This document shows, one piece after another, positions 1 to 10,900 of a stretch of 64,000 nt of DNA. The stretch's first letter is position 1. Each line of letters begins with the position of its first letter. Both the position numbers and the translations under genes were made by a program. This DNA is from Candidatus Kapaibacterium sp. Its GTDB lineage: Bacteria > Bacteroidota > Ignavibacteria > Kapaibacteriales > UBA2268. Where the stretch lies: positions 1,525,950 through 1,589,949 of the forward strand of contig CP058732.1 in the NCBI GenBank assembly GCA_013414795.1, given 5' to 3'. The notes beneath the pieces are model-generated. The model saw only the letters and a program-made list of their open reading frames with translations. It made no database searches and was not told where the DNA came from.

Positions 1-481
1 GCGGGAGGCAGTTTTTCGCCGCTACCGTAGGCTTTTAGACGAAAACAAAGAATTGCCCGACCTTATTATTATCGATGGAGGGAAAGGTCAATTGAACGAA
101 GCGGTTTCAGTATTGAAAGAATTGGGAATTTACGAGAAAGTCCAAGTTATTTCAATTGCTAAAAGATTGGAAGAAATTTTCAAACCAGAGCAAAGCGATT
201 CTATAATTTTACCAAGAAGTTCCGCAACTTTACAATTAATCCAACAGATTCGAGACGAAGCCCATAGATTTGCAATTACATACCATCGCAAATTGCGAGC
301 GAAAAGAACAATTTCGACAGAGTTACTCAATATCGATGGGGTAGGAGAAATAACAGCAAATAAATTACTTAATGAGTTTGGTTCTGTTAAGGAAATAAAG
401 AACAAAACATTAGAGGAATTGACAAGTGTGGTAGGGAAAAAAGTTGCACAGAAGATTTATGATTATTTTCACAAGGAATAA
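1..481 (+). CDS. uvrC: UvrABC system protein C, C-terminal part (5' end outside window)
   Basis: UvrC makes the dual incision in nucleotide excision repair. Only about the last 160 codons are here; the open frame runs in from the left edge without a start. The motif PDLIIIDGGKGQLNEA belongs to the RNase H-like 5'-incision nuclease domain (the Asp of IDGG is a catalytic position in the family), followed by DEAHRFAITYHRK with the conserved His. The last 55 residues form a helix-hairpin-helix pair (LLNIDGVGEITANKLL and following), the usual DNA-binding end of UvrC. The gene converges on parB with about 25 bases between them. uvrA lies 2.5 kb downstream, so two excision-repair genes sit close together but in separate units. 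Confidence 0.95.
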   Translation, partial: REAVFRRYRRLLDENKELPDLIIIDGGKGQLNEAVSVLKELGIYEKVQVISIAKRLEEIFKPEQSDSIILPRSSATLQLIQQIRDEAHRFAITYHRKLRAKRTISTELLNIDGVGEITANKLLNEFGSVKEIKNKTLEELTSVVGKKVAQKIYDYFHKE

Positions 482-506
482 ACTATGTAACTTATAGCAA
501 AACCAA

Positions 507-1412
507 TTATTTATTTCTTCCAGTCAAATTTTCGATGATTCGTTCGAGGTCATCAAGATTATAATATTCAATGATTATTTTTCCTTTGTTGTTTTTGTCT
601 TGGATTTTTACTTTTGTACCAAGAATACGGGAAATCTCATTTTCGTAGAATGCGATATTGCTATCTTTTGTTTGTTCCCTTTGCTTTTTGGCTTGCAATT
701 TTTTGAACTTTTCGTTTAATTTGCCTACGATTTTTTCAGTTTGACGGACGGAAAGGTTTTCGGAAAGAATTTTTTTCCAAACTTGCTTAATCAAATTATC
801 ATCACTTAAAGAGAGCAATACTTTTGCGTGACCAATGGAAATTTCGCCGTTTCGCAAACTATCTTGAACTGCAATTGGAAGTTTTAAAAGCCGAATAAGG
901 TTTGTGATGGTCGAGCGGTCTTTTCCAACACGTTTAGCGATTTCTTCTTGTGTTAAATTAAATTCCTCGCTAAGTTTTTTTAAACCGTTGGCTAAGTCGA
1001 TTGGGTTTAAGTCTTCACGCTGGATATTTTCAATGAGTGCGATTTCCAGCATTTTGTAATCTTCGTCGACTTTGATGATGAATGCAGGTATTTTGGTTAA
1101 TCCAGCCTTGATTGCAGCACGTATTCGCCGCTCACCAGAAATTAATTGATAATTATTTCCGATTTTCCTAAGAGTTATTGGTTGAATAACGCCATTGATT
1201 TTTATTGATTCAGCCAGTTCCTCTATGTTCTTATCTTCGAATTGCTTCCTTGGTTGATATGGATTGAATTGAATTTGGGAGATTTCAACTTCCTGGAATA
1301 TTTCGTTCAAATAGTTCTGCATTCTTTGCTTTACATCGTCATCAAGAATGTCCGACGGAATTAAAGAACTTAATCCTTTTCCCAGTCCGAAGTTTTTCTT
1401 CTTTTCGCTCAT
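507..1412 (-). CDS. parB: Chromosome partitioning protein ParB (Spo0J family)
   Basis: A centromere-binding CTPase clamp that loads at parS sites and works with ParA in chromosome segregation. The 301-residue length is normal for the family. Visible elements are GERRIRAA (residues 93-100, nucleotide-binding/box II), ENIQREDLNPID (128-139), a helix-turn-helix around 152-175 (LTQEEIAKRVGKDRSTITNL) and a basic linker before the C-terminal dimerisation region. The start codon lies one base after the parA stop, so the two are almost certainly cotranscribed and translationally coupled. I saw no parS-like 16-mer within the window by eye, but I did not scan exhaustively. Confidence 0.95.
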   Translation of the reverse strand: MSEKKKNFGLGKGLSSLIPSDILDDDVKQRMQNYLNEIFQEVEISQIQFNPYQPRKQFEDKNIEELAESIKINGVIQPITLRKIGNNYQLISGERRIRAAIKAGLTKIPAFIIKVDEDYKMLEIALIENIQREDLNPIDLANGLKKLSEEFNLTQEEIAKRVGKDRSTITNLIRLLKLPIAVQDSLRNGEISIGHAKVLLSLSDDNLIKQVWKKILSENLSVRQTEKIVGKLNEKFKKLQAKKQREQTKDSNIAFYENEISRILGTKVKIQDKNNKGKIIIEYYNLDDLERIIENLTGRNK

Positions 1413-1413
1413 T

Positions 1414-2187
1414 TTACTTATTTATATTGTTTCTTCTCAAAATTTCTTTTGCCAATTCAATGTAATTTTTACATCCAATGCTTGTTGGGTCGTATAAAAC
1501 AACTGGTTTGCCGTGGCTTGGTGCTTCCGACAAGCGAACATTCCTATTGATTACGGTTTTGTAAGCTTTTTCGCCGAAAAGTTTCCAAATCTCTTGTGCA
1601 ACTTGATTGGAAAGCCTTAGCCTCGAATCGTACATAGTAAGCAAAACGCCTTCAAGATTTAAATTTGGGTTTAAACCAATTCGTACCATATGAATAGTGT
1701 TCAACAATTTGCTAAGACCTTCGAGTGCATAATATTCACATTGGACTGGAATAATCACACTGTCGGCAGCAGTCAGTGCATTTATTGTCAACAACCCGAG
1801 AGAAGGCGGACAATCGATTAAAATAAATTCAAATTCGGTTCTGATAACTTCGATTTTTTCTTTTAAAACCTTTTCTCGATTATCAAAGTTAACCAGTTCG
1901 ATTTCAGCACCAACGAGGTTGATATTGGAAGGAAGTAATTTAAGGTTTTCGATTTCTGTGTCCAAAAGTGCTAACTGAATTGGAGTTTTTCCTATTAGAA
2001 CTTCGTAAGTAGTTGACTTTAGTGCACTTTGGTCGAAACCAAAACCATTTGTAGCGTTTCCTTGTGGGTCTATATCTATCAGCAGAACTTTTTTCTGTTG
2101 CAATGCCAACGAGGCTGATAAATTTATAGCAGTCGTTGTTTTGCCAACCCCACCTTTTTGATTTGCAATTGCAATAACTTTACCCAT
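1414..2187 (-). CDS. parA: Chromosome partitioning ATPase ParA (Soj)
   Basis: A deviant Walker-type ATPase that drives ParB-parS segregation on the nucleoid. The N-terminus carries [18 protein letters not shown] (deviant Walker A with the signature lysine, residues 11-18), then [12 protein letters not shown] (Asp40 region) and [18 protein letters not shown] (Walker B). At 257 residues it is the size of chromosomal Soj-type ParA without an N-terminal HTH. It overlaps the upstream nudix gene by 8 bases and is followed one base later by parB, giving a nudix-parA-parB operon read leftward. Confidence 0.96.
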   Translation of the reverse strand: MGKVIAIANQKGGVGKTTTAINLSASLALQQKKVLLIDIDPQGNATNGFGFDQSALKSTTYEVLIGKTPIQLALLDTEIENLKLLPSNINLVGAEIELVNFDNREKVLKEKIEVIRTEFEFILIDCPPSLGLLTINALTAADSVIIPVQCEYYALEGLSKLLNTIHMVRIGLNPNLNLEGVLLTMYDSRLRLSNQVAQEIWKLFGEKAYKTVINRNVRLSEAPSHGKPVVLYDPTSIGCKNYIELAKEILRRNNINK

Positions 2188-2734
2188 TATCCCATTTCTT
2201 TTCGTTTAAATAATAAAACAGGAAAGCATTTAGAACAATAGAGTGGTTGATAACTCCACTCTTTATCAAATTTTCAATTTCACTAACATCTTTTAAAATT
2301 ATCTCAACGTCCTCGTTTGTATCGAATTTTTGTTCATATTTTTTCTCGACGTCAAACCATAAAAATGAATAGCACTTGTTATTCAAAAACGCTGGGTTTG
2401 GTCTTGTGATGCCCAAAAGTATTGGTTCGCTATCGGAATAAAAGCCAGTTTCTTCGATGCATTCCCTTTTGGCTGCTTGAAGTGGTGTTTCCCCATCGTC
2501 AATCAACCCGCCAGGTATTTCAAGCGTAACTTCATCAATTCCGTGTCGATACTGTTGAACAAGGACAATTTTCTTGTCTTTTGTAATTGGGATAATATTA
2601 ACCCAATCCTTCGATTCGAGAACAATAAATTCTGATTTTCTTCTATTTCGTGGATTTTCTCTTAAAACCCATTTAGCAGAAAATATCTTCAAATCAATTG
2701 ATTTACCAAAACCAAGCGTTTTCCAGTTGTCCAA
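2180..2734 (-). CDS. NUDIX hydrolase, ADP-ribose pyrophosphatase-like
   Basis: The protein contains a complete Nudix box at residues 76-98 ([23 protein letters not shown], shown in part as [18 protein letters not shown]), matching Gx5Ex7REUxEExGU. The preceding [17 protein letters not shown] resembles ADP-ribose pyrophosphatases (NudF type), which hydrolyse ADP-ribose to AMP and ribose 5-phosphate. The substrate is inferred from this similarity only. It is the first gene of the par operon, its end overlaps parA by 8 bases, and a TAATTTTG promoter element lies 25 bases upstream of its start. The 184-residue length is typical. The par association may simply be cotranscription. Confidence 0.88.
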   Translation of the reverse strand: MDNWKTLGFGKSIDLKIFSAKWVLRENPRNRRKSEFIVLESKDWVNIIPITKDKKIVLVQQYRHGIDEVTLEIPGGLIDDGETPLQAAKRECIEETGFYSDSEPILLGITRPNPAFLNNKCYSFLWFDVEKKYEQKFDTNEDVEIILKDVSEIENLIKSGVINHSIVLNAFLFYYLNEKKWDNG

Positions 2735-2758
2735 TTTGAATTTGAAATTTATAAATTA

Positions 2759-2766
2759 CAAAATTA
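2759..2766 (-). promoter_or_regulatory. Putative -7 promoter element of the nudix-parA-parB operon
   Basis: Reading leftward, the sequence TAATTTTG fits the Bacteroidetes -7 consensus TAnnTTTG and ends 25 bases before the nudix start codon. No clear TTTG -33 box is visible at the expected distance, so this rests on the -7 motif and position only. The rest of the 2735-2985 gap is AT-rich with no other recognisable element. Confidence 0.4.
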
Positions 2767-2985
2767 CGACTTTATTTTAGAACTATTTTTACCATTGAAA
2801 GATTATAGTGTTTGCATTTTTTGGTATGAAAAACAGCATTAGTTCATTTATTCTGCTTTTAAATAATAAAAATAAAAAAATTTTTTCTTCCAAAATAATT
2901 ATGAAGGTTACTTTTCGTCTCTATTAGATTGTATTATTTTTTCTATGTTTTTTGCAACTTTTCAATGGGAAACAAGAAGTCAACA

Positions 2986-5841
2986 ATGAGTTTAAACGGT
3001 GAAGAATACATTAGAGTTCGGGGTGCACGGGAACATAATTTAAAGAACATCAATGTCGAAATCCCAAGGAATAAGTTTGTGGTGATTACTGGTTTGTCTG
3101 GGTCCGGCAAGTCAACGCTTGCTTTTGATACTATTTATAGCGAAGGACACAGAAGATACGTCGATTGCCTTTCTGCCTATTCCAGACAATTTATTGGTAA
3201 TTACAAGAAGCCCGAAGTCGACTTTATTGAGGGGATTTCCCCGAGTATTTCCATAGAACAAAAAACGATTAGCCCCAATCCACGCTCGACTGTTGGAACA
3301 GTTACAGAAATATATGATTATTTGCGATTGCTTTTTGCCAAAATTGGTGTTCAATATTGTCCAGATTGCAAGATACCCGTTGAAAAGAAAAATATAAGCC
3401 AAATAATTAAGGAAATACTTGAAAAGTTTTCAGAAAGGAAGGTTCAAATCCTTGCTCCAGTCGTGCGTGGAAGAAAAGGTCACTATCGAGAACTTTTTGA
3501 ACAATTCCTACGGCTTGGCTTTACCCAGGTTCGTGTCGATGGCGAATTCCTTGAAATAGTCGAGGATATGAAGGTTTCTCGCTACCAAACGCATAATATT
3601 GAATTAGTTGTCGATAAGTTAATTGTCAACCCAAGCCACGAACAAAGACTTTACCAATCTTGTGATTTAGCCTTAAACTACGGCGAAGGCAACTTAATTG
3701 TTTACGATGTGGAAGATGAAAAAGAATTTCTTTACAGTATTCATTATTCTTGTCCAAAATGTGGGCGTTCGTTTGAACCGTTAGTTCCTAATAGTTTTTC
3801 CTATAATTCTCGTTATGGTGCTTGCCCAAAATGTGATGGGATTGGTGAGTTATTTGATTTTGATTTAGACTTGTTGATTCCAGACAAAAATTTGTCAATA
3901 TCCGAAGGTGCAATTGAAATTTTAAAAGACAATAGGTTCTACTGGCTTTTAGAGCAAGTGGTGGCTTTTGCTCAAAAATTTAAATATGATTTGGAGCGAC
4001 CAATCAAAGATTTCCAGGAGAACGAATTGAATTTTCTGTTGTATGGCGACCCCGAGGACCCAATTGAAATTACTATGAAGATGAAACATTCCAGTTCGCC
4101 ATATAGAATAACTTACAACGGAGTAGTGAACGCATTAAGACAAGTTTACAAAAATTCCGACACACCAACAATTGTGCGAACGTTAGAAAAATACATCAGA
4201 GGCTTTCCTTGTCCAGTATGTAATGGAGCAAGGTTGAAAGAAGAAAGTTTGAACGTGTTTGTTTATGGCTATTCAATTTATGATATTTCAAAAAGTGATA
4301 TAACCAGTGCGAAAAAGATTCTTGCCGAAATTCATTCCAAGTTGAATGAAAGAGAGCGGCAAATCGCAAGATTGATATTTAAAGAACTTTTCGATAGGCT
4401 TGAATTTCTTGAAAAACTTGGAATAGCCTATGTATCAATTGACCGTTCTGTTAGAACACTTTCTGGCGGCGAGTCACAACGAATTAGGCTTGCTGCTCAA
4501 CTTGGTTCTGAACTTGTCGGTGTTACCTACGTTCTCGATGAACCAAGTATTGGATTGCATCAATACGATAACCATAAACTTATTGATTCACTGAAGAAAT
4601 TGCGAGATTTAGGGAACACTGTGATTGTTGTTGAACACGACAAAGCAACAATAGAAAGTTCTGATTATATTATTGATTTAGGACCAAAGGCTGGTATTCA
4701 AGGCGGGGAGGTAATATTTTCTGCTTCCCCAGAAGAGTTAAAAAAATTAGATAAGAAAATTAAAAACAAATCACTTACTGCCCAATATCTTTTAAATGAT
4801 AGGAAAATTGAACTTCCAAAAGAACGTCGCAAAGGGAATGGAAAAGCAATTATTTTAAGGGGGGCAAAAGGTAATAATTTAAAGAATGTCACTTTGAGGC
4901 TTCCTCTTGGTCTTTTTGTTTGTATTACTGGACTTAGCGGTTCTGGGAAATCATCTTTGATTAACGATACTTTGTATCCAATTCTATCTAATCATTTTTA
5001 CAATTCAAATTTAAAGCCACTTCCGTACGATTCCATCGAAGGAATCGAATTTATTGACAAAATAATAGAAATTGACCAGTCTCCAATAGGAAGAACACCA
5101 CGTTCAAATCCAGCCACTTACACTGGCGTTTTCACCGAAATTCGCAATTTCTTTGCGATGTTGCCCGAGTCACGGTTGCGTGGATATAAAGCGGGGCGGT
5201 TTTCTTTCAACATACCAGGAGGAAGGTGTGAAGATTGCCAAGGTGGTGGAATGAAAGTCATAGAGATGAACTTTTTGCCCGAAGTTTATGTTGTTTGTGA
5301 TACTTGTGGCGGTAAACGTTATAACGATGAAACTCTTGCTGTTAAGTATAAAGGGAAATCAATAGCCGATGTGCTTGAAATGACAGTCGAAGAGTCTCTG
5401 GAATTCTTCAAAGATATCCCCAAAATTAAAAAAGTTTTACAAACGCTTTATGATGTTGGTCTTGGCTATATTAAACTTGGGCAACAAGCACCAACACTCT
5501 CGGGAGGCGAAGCCCAAAGAGTGAAATTAGCCACCGAACTTTCGAAGCGAAGTACAGGTAAAACATTGTATTTATTGGATGAGCCTACTACTGGCTTGCA
5601 TTTCGAGGATATTAGACTTCTGCTGAAACTTTTGAATGAGCTTGTTGACAAAGGGAATACGGTTGTGGTGATTGAACATAATCTGGATGTGATAAAGTGT
5701 GCTGATTGGATAATCGATTTGGGTCCAAAAGGAGGAGATGAAGGTGGCGAAATTGTTGCCGAAGGAACCCCAGAAGATGTCGCAAGAAATCCTAAAAGTC
5801 TCACTGGTTTGTTTTTGAAAGAAGAGTTAGGTATTGATTAG
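2986..5841 (+). CDS. uvrA: Excinuclease ABC subunit A
   Basis: The damage-recognition ATPase of nucleotide excision repair, with two ABC modules and zinc modules. Visible are [20 protein letters not shown] (first Walker A, about residues 36-43), [10 protein letters not shown] with CPKCDG (zinc), [12 protein letters not shown] with DEPSIGLHQ (first signature and Walker B), [17 protein letters not shown] (second Walker A), CEDCQGGG with CDTCGG (second zinc module), and [12 protein letters not shown] with DEPTTGLH. I chose the ATG at 2986 because family homology ([16 protein letters not shown]) begins a few residues later. An in-frame ATG at 2965 and a TTG at 2929 would add 7 or 19 residues without homology. 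kdtA overlaps its 3' end by 8 bases. Confidence 0.96.
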   Translation: MSLNGEEYIRVRGAREHNLKNINVEIPRNKFVVITGLSGSGKSTLAFDTIYSEGHRRYVDCLSAYSRQFIGNYKKPEVDFIEGISPSISIEQKTISPNPRSTVGTVTEIYDYLRLLFAKIGVQYCPDCKIPVEKKNISQIIKEILEKFSERKVQILAPVVRGRKGHYRELFEQFLRLGFTQVRVDGEFLEIVEDMKVSRYQTHNIELVVDKLIVNPSHEQRLYQSCDLALNYGEGNLIVYDVEDEKEFLYSIHYSCPKCGRSFEPLVPNSFSYNSRYGACPKCDGIGELFDFDLDLLIPDKNLSISEGAIEILKDNRFYWLLEQVVAFAQKFKYDLERPIKDFQENELNFLLYGDPEDPIEITMKMKHSSSPYRITYNGVVNALRQVYKNSDTPTIVRTLEKYIRGFPCPVCNGARLKEESLNVFVYGYSIYDISKSDITSAKKILAEIHSKLNERERQIARLIFKELFDRLEFLEKLGIAYVSIDRSVRTLSGGESQRIRLAAQLGSELVGVTYVLDEPSIGLHQYDNHKLIDSLKKLRDLGNTVIVVEHDKATIESSDYIIDLGPKAGIQGGEVIFSASPEELKKLDKKIKNKSLTAQYLLNDRKIELPKERRKGNGKAIILRGAKGNNLKNVTLRLPLGLFVCITGLSGSGKSSLINDTLYPILSNHFYNSNLKPLPYDSIEGIEFIDKIIEIDQSPIGRTPRSNPATYTGVFTEIRNFFAMLPESRLRGYKAGRFSFNIPGGRCEDCQGGGMKVIEMNFLPEVYVVCDTCGGKRYNDETLAVKYKGKSIADVLEMTVEESLEFFKDIPKIKKVLQTLYDVGLGYIKLGQQAPTLSGGEAQRVKLATELSKRSTGKTLYLLDEPTTGLHFEDIRLLLKLLNELVDKGNTVVVIEHNLDVIKCADWIIDLGPKGGDEGGEIVAEGTPEDVARNPKSLTGLFLKEELGID

Positions 5842-7102
5842 GATTATTTATAACTTTGTTCTTTTGCTTTTATGGGTTTTAAAACCTATCGTAGTCTTAT
5901 TCAATAAAAAATTTGCTACCAGAGAAAATAAATGGAAGATAGTTTTTCAAGAAAATCTTGCCAAAATTAAAGCAAAGGGGCAAAATGAAACATTCTGGAT
6001 ACATTCTGCTTCGATGGGAGAATTTGAGCAAGCCAAACCATTAATTGAAATCATCAAGAAAAAAAAACCTAATGCATTTGTTGTAGCGACTTTTTTCTCA
6101 CCTTCTGGTTATGAAAATCAAAAAAACTATCCATTTGCTGACGTGCTTTTATATCTTCCATTCGATTTTTTGTGGCTTGCGAAAATGTTTGTCGACACCA
6201 TTAAACCAAATTACGCAATTTTTATAAAGTATGAGTTTTGGTTAAACTACTTGTATGAGTTGAGAAAAAAGAATGTTCCAACTTTTTTGGTTTCTGCAAC
6301 CGAGCCATTTCGTGGAAATAATTTTTTGTACCGTATGTATCTGAAACATTCTTTGAACTTTTTCAATAAAGTGTTTGTTTTGGACCCAAAGGATTTAGAA
6401 TTTTATAAAAAATTGAACTTGAAAGTTCCAATTGCAATTGAATACGACACAAGATTTGATAGGGTGTTTTCTCAAATCCGAAGTGCGAAATCACTTCTAA
6501 TTTCGAAAGATGAACTTAAAGGGTATTTTGTTTTGGTTGCTGGGAGTGTCTGGGAACAAGATTTGAATTTAATTTTTAAAGCAAAGAAAATACTTGGACA
6601 AAATTTTGAAATCAAAATAATTTACGTGCCCCACGAACCAAGCGATAGCATAATAGAATTAATCGAAAAAAATGACCCAAATACAATCAGATACAGTGCC
6701 ATTGCCAATTTAATCAATGAAGAAGAAAAGCGTAGGGTATTTAAGGAAAAAAATATTATCGTTGACCGAATAGGGCTTTTGCTTTCGTTATATTCGCTTG
6801 CAGATATCGCATATGTTGGTGGTGGGTTTGGAAAGGGTTTGCACAGTGTAATTGAACCAGCAGGCTACTTTTTACCAATAATTTGCGGTGGAAATATACA
6901 CAATTCAAAAGATGCAATAAATATGAAAGAAAATGGAACTTTGTTTGTAGTAAATAATGAAACAGAGTGCGCAAAAGTCATAATTGAATTAAAAGATTCA
7001 AATTATTATAATACAATCAGGAAGAAAGCAGAAGCGTATTTCTTAAAACGGGTTGGTGCAACACAAAGAATAATTAATGAAATTTTAAATACGGCGAATT
7101 AG
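5834..7102 (+). CDS. waaA: 3-deoxy-D-manno-octulosonic acid transferase (Kdo transferase)
   Basis: Transfers Kdo to lipid IVA in lipopolysaccharide core assembly at the inner membrane. The N-terminus is a single hydrophobic anchor (residues 1-22). SASMGEFEQAKPLI follows, equivalent to the conserved acceptor-side Glu motif of WaaA. The C-terminal GT-B half contains YVGGGFGKGLHSVIEPAGY. The length of 422 is normal. The start is a TTG at 5834 inside the last codons of uvrA (8-base overlap), so initiation probably depends on uvrA translation. The 3' end overlaps the convergent HDOD gene by 4 bases. With lpxB at 13.8 kb it shows that the cell makes a Kdo-lipid A outer membrane. Confidence 0.9.
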   Translation: MIRIIYNFVLLLLWVLKPIVVLFNKKFATRENKWKIVFQENLAKIKAKGQNETFWIHSASMGEFEQAKPLIEIIKKKKPNAFVVATFFSPSGYENQKNYPFADVLLYLPFDFLWLAKMFVDTIKPNYAIFIKYEFWLNYLYELRKKNVPTFLVSATEPFRGNNFLYRMYLKHSLNFFNKVFVLDPKDLEFYKKLNLKVPIAIEYDTRFDRVFSQIRSAKSLLISKDELKGYFVLVAGSVWEQDLNLIFKAKKILGQNFEIKIIYVPHEPSDSIIELIEKNDPNTIRYSAIANLINEEEKRRVFKEKNIIVDRIGLLLSLYSLADIAYVGGGFGKGLHSVIEPAGYFLPIICGGNIHNSKDAINMKENGTLFVVNNETECAKVIIELKDSNYYNTIRKKAEAYFLKRVGATQRIINEILNTAN

Positions 7103-7974
7103 GCTGATGCAATAATCTTCAGAAATTCACTGGATTTTTTAAAATCTTCCTCAAGTTCGAATGTGAATTTTTCTAAGTCAAGATCGCCAAGTTCAGGGAA
7201 TCGCTCTAATAAAATTTTCCAAGAAGGTTGTTCTTCGAAGTTAATTATCTGAAAACCTTCGAAAAAGTCTGCACCCCACATTTCGCAGAGTAAATCTGCA
7301 AACCTAATAATAGAAGTAAGTTCTACATCTTCTTTCAATCTGTTAATTTTGGAGTGGTAAGCAATTACATTTACTATTTGACTTGGCAATTTCCATTTTT
7401 TAGCTATAAATTCACCAACCTCGAGATGGTCGACACCGAAAATCCGCTTTTCCGCTTCTGTATCTAAAATTCCTTCATTAGTTGTGATTTCAATTACCTT
7501 TACATAGTCAGCCAATTTGTATTGCATCATTACCAATTTGCCAAAGTCGTGGAGTAGCCCGCCAATGAATTCGAGTTCTTTGTAGTTTCTTCCAATCCGA
7601 TTGGCAAGGGTTTTGGATACAACCCCAGTAGAGGCAGAGTGCCACCATAGTTTTTCAAAAAGTTGTTTAGTGTATTGTTGGCTGTGGAGCATAAAGCGAG
7701 AGAAGATAGAGACTCCGATGACTATATTAGCCAATCGATTCAGTCCTATTGTAATAATTGCCTGCGAAATTGAAGTTACAGGAGTTCTTAACCCATATAT
7801 TGCAGAATTTGCGACTTTGAGAACTTTTGCTGTTAAAGAAGCATCTGTTTCAATAGTTTGGGCAACGTTTCTAATATCGACATTGTTGTCTTCAATTTGT
7901 TGCAAAATTTTTGTTGTTACTGTTGGTAAAGTCGCCAGTTCTTGTATATCGAGTAATTTTTCTAATACAAGCAT
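7099..7974 (-). CDS. HDOD domain signalling protein
   Basis: A 291-residue single-domain HDOD protein. The N-terminal third (LPTVTTKILQQIEDN, TDASLTAKVLKVANSAIYG) matches the start of HDOD domains, and GGLLHDFGKLVMMQYKLADY plus the downstream DHLEVGEFIAKKWKLP match the HD-like core. HDOD proteins usually lack a full catalytic HD site and act in signal transduction; here an H-D pair is present at GGLLHDFGK, but the complete metal ligand set is not evident. No signal peptide or membrane segment is visible, so it is cytoplasmic. It lies 21 bases downstream of the giant secreted protein gene on the same strand and may be cotranscribed with it. Confidence 0.88.
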   Translation of the reverse strand: MLVLEKLLDIQELATLPTVTTKILQQIEDNNVDIRNVAQTIETDASLTAKVLKVANSAIYGLRTPVTSISQAIITIGLNRLANIVIGVSIFSRFMLHSQQYTKQLFEKLWWHSASTGVVSKTLANRIGRNYKELEFIGGLLHDFGKLVMMQYKLADYVKVIEITTNEGILDTEAEKRIFGVDHLEVGEFIAKKWKLPSQIVNVIAYHSKINRLKEDVELTSIIRFADLLCEMWGADFFEGFQIINFEEQPSWKILLERFPELGDLDLEKFTFELEEDFKKSSEFLKIIASA

Positions 7975-7995
7975 TATATTTTAAGTAGTTAACTT

Positions 7996-10900
7996 TCAAA
8001 ACTTCACAAAACTAGAAAATTGGTAACCAGCATCAAATTCAAAAATAATAAAGTAGATTCCTTTTTCCAAATCTGACACATTCAATTGTAAATTGTTTGC
8101 TTCTGGCGGTAACTTTTCCAGAGTTACCAAAGTTCTTCCAGTAACATCTGTTATTCTTATTGATTTTGGAACCTTTTTACTTGTTAGGTTTATGTTTAAG
8201 TATTTACTTGTTGGGTTTGGATAAATGTTAGAAATATATGAATTTTCGTATACCATTTGAGGTGGCTCTTCTTTGGTAGTAAATTTCCAAGTATCACTCC
8301 ATTGTCCGATAGTTTGTTGATTTTTTGCACGAACTTTCCAATAGTACGTTGTATTGTATTTTAGATTTTGAATCAAAAGTTGATTGGTATTTAGTTGGTC
8401 ATTGGAGAATATTATGTCTTGGGTGAAGTCTGGGTCAAGAGAAAGCAAAAATTCGTAGTACTCGGCACCAATGACTGGTTCCCATATAAAAGTAATGAAG
8501 AGAGGCATATTTGTCGTGTCGTTTGGGGGAAAGACAAGATTCGGTTTTCCAATCCCAGTGGAAAAGGTAAATACCTCACTCCATAACCCAGAATATTCAT
8601 TCACTTTGTAGCGAACACGCCAGTAATATGTTGTATTCGTTTCAATGTCAGAAATCGTAAATGTTGGTTGTTTTAAAGTAGAGTCGTTTACAACAAGTAC
8701 TTTGAAATTTGGGTCCTTGGCAATTTGAATGTGGTGGTTAGTTGCTTTGTCAAAGTCTGTCCATTGGAAAGTAATTGGAGATTTTAAAAATTTACTGTTA
8801 TTTTCTGGTGCAATTATTTGCGGTGCTTGAATAATTGTAATAAACCACCAAGTTTCCGACCAATCAGTAGGACCAAATTCGTCGGAGGCACGAATCCTCC
8901 AATAGTATTTTGTAAAGTATTCAAGGAGTTTAGGTTCGAAATAATTGTTTGCTTGGGAAATCCCATCGAAGAATTTGTTTTCAAAGTTTTCGTCATAGGC
9001 AATTTGAACTTCGTAGAGATTTCCTCCTGGTGTAGGTGTCCATTCAAGAATTGTGGTAATTGGTACTCCGTAAGATGTGTTTGCGGGCGACCGTAAACTT
9101 ACTGGTTGAACTTTTGTTTTGAATTTCCATACTTCGGACCAGGCGGACATTGCATTTCCCATTTTCGCAGATACCCGCCAATAATATTCTGTATTGAATT
9201 GAAAGTTTGAATTGTGGGTATAAGTTGTATCATTGTTTTTTGTGAATGTTTTCTCGAAAACCATATTTGTAAAATCTTCATTTTTGGATACTTGTAAAAT
9301 ATATCCAGTGGCATCGGTAACTTTCGACCAGATGAATGTTGGTCGTAGGGATAACGCTCCTTTGTTATTAGGTGGAGCAATTAGTTTAGGTGGTTCCACA
9401 ATGGTCGTAAAGTAATATGTTTCGGACCAATTCCCCAAAGCGTTATTCAATTTAGACCTGATTCTCCAATAATATAATGAGTTATATGCAAATTGATAAT
9501 AATTTTGCCTTGCAGTGTCTTTCAATACTATTCTTTCTCGAATTGTATTGAAATCCATATCATCAGAAATTTCCATTTCAAAAATATCCCCTTTGCTTAC
9601 ATTGCTCCAAATGAAATCCACGAAAAGGTTCAAACCTAAAGCACCTTTGTTTGGATTAATTAATTTCGGAACGGAAAGTGAGTTTGGGTCGATTGCCCTA
9701 TAAATGTTTGAATTAGTTACAACCCAAATGTATCCTTGATTATCTGATTTTACAAAAAGGACGTTTTCTTTTAATAATCCAGGGTATATTGACACCGAGT
9801 CCCAAGTTGTACCGTTGTTCGTAGTAGTTTGCAACTCTCCATAGTAAGTGCTAAAAATGATTTGGTCGTAAATAGTGCAAGTGATGGAACGTCCAAATTG
9901 ATACAGCGAACTGAAAGTTTTCGTAGTCCAATTCACACCATCATTAGTAGAGCGAAAGAGACCAAAGTCTCCTACGACGAATACTGTGCCATTCTTTGTG
10001 AAAGCCAAATCGTTGTAATTACTGGAAGATTTATTCAAAGAAACCAGCCAGGTGTTTCCATTGTTTGTAGATTTTATCACACTATCCGACAAAGACACAA
10101 AAAGTGTCCCAGTTGTATTGAAGCCAATGGAACTAACCCCTTTGACATTCAAGGAATGAACTCCGAGGGCTGTCCAAGTGTTTCCTCCGTCTGTTGAACG
10201 CAGAATATCGTTTCGGGGAGAAGCAGGGTCTCGTGGATTGGCTGGTTGGAAATTAATTCCAACAAAGTACAAATTATTTTTGTTTGCAAAGACCCCAAAA
10301 AGTGTGTCATTTTTGGCTAATACCGTATCCCAGGAATTACCCAAATCATTGGAAACTAAAAGATACCCTCGTGGTGTGGAAAGAGACTTTGCAGTTGCAA
10401 AAAGTCTATTCGTTGAATCATTATAAAAACCAGTTAATGCAAGATTCCCAGTATTCAATTCTTCCCAGTTTAATCCATAGTCACTGCTTCGATATGATTT
10501 ATTGTTGTTCAACGCAACAAAAAGAGTATTATTAAAAGAATGGAAAGCAGAAATATAATTGTTTGAAGAACGGATGCTTTCCCAATTTGCACCACCATTG
10601 GTACTTTTGTACAATGCACCGTCAGAAGTTGCTGCGAATAGAATTCCAGTTCGACTTCTGGCTAATGCTGTTATTCCAACGTCACGTAGGCTGGTCAAAA
10701 CCCAATCCTCGTAGGCTCGGGAGTCGAAACGAAGCACTCCAATTCGTTCAGTTCCAGCAATTGGTTCAGCATTGTTGTAATATGTAACAGCAGTTACATT
10801 CTTCAATGTATCCTTCCTTTTGAATACTGCCCAAGAAACACCATTGTCCAATGAGGAAAAGACACCCCCTTGATATGTACCACAGAATATTTCGCCAATA

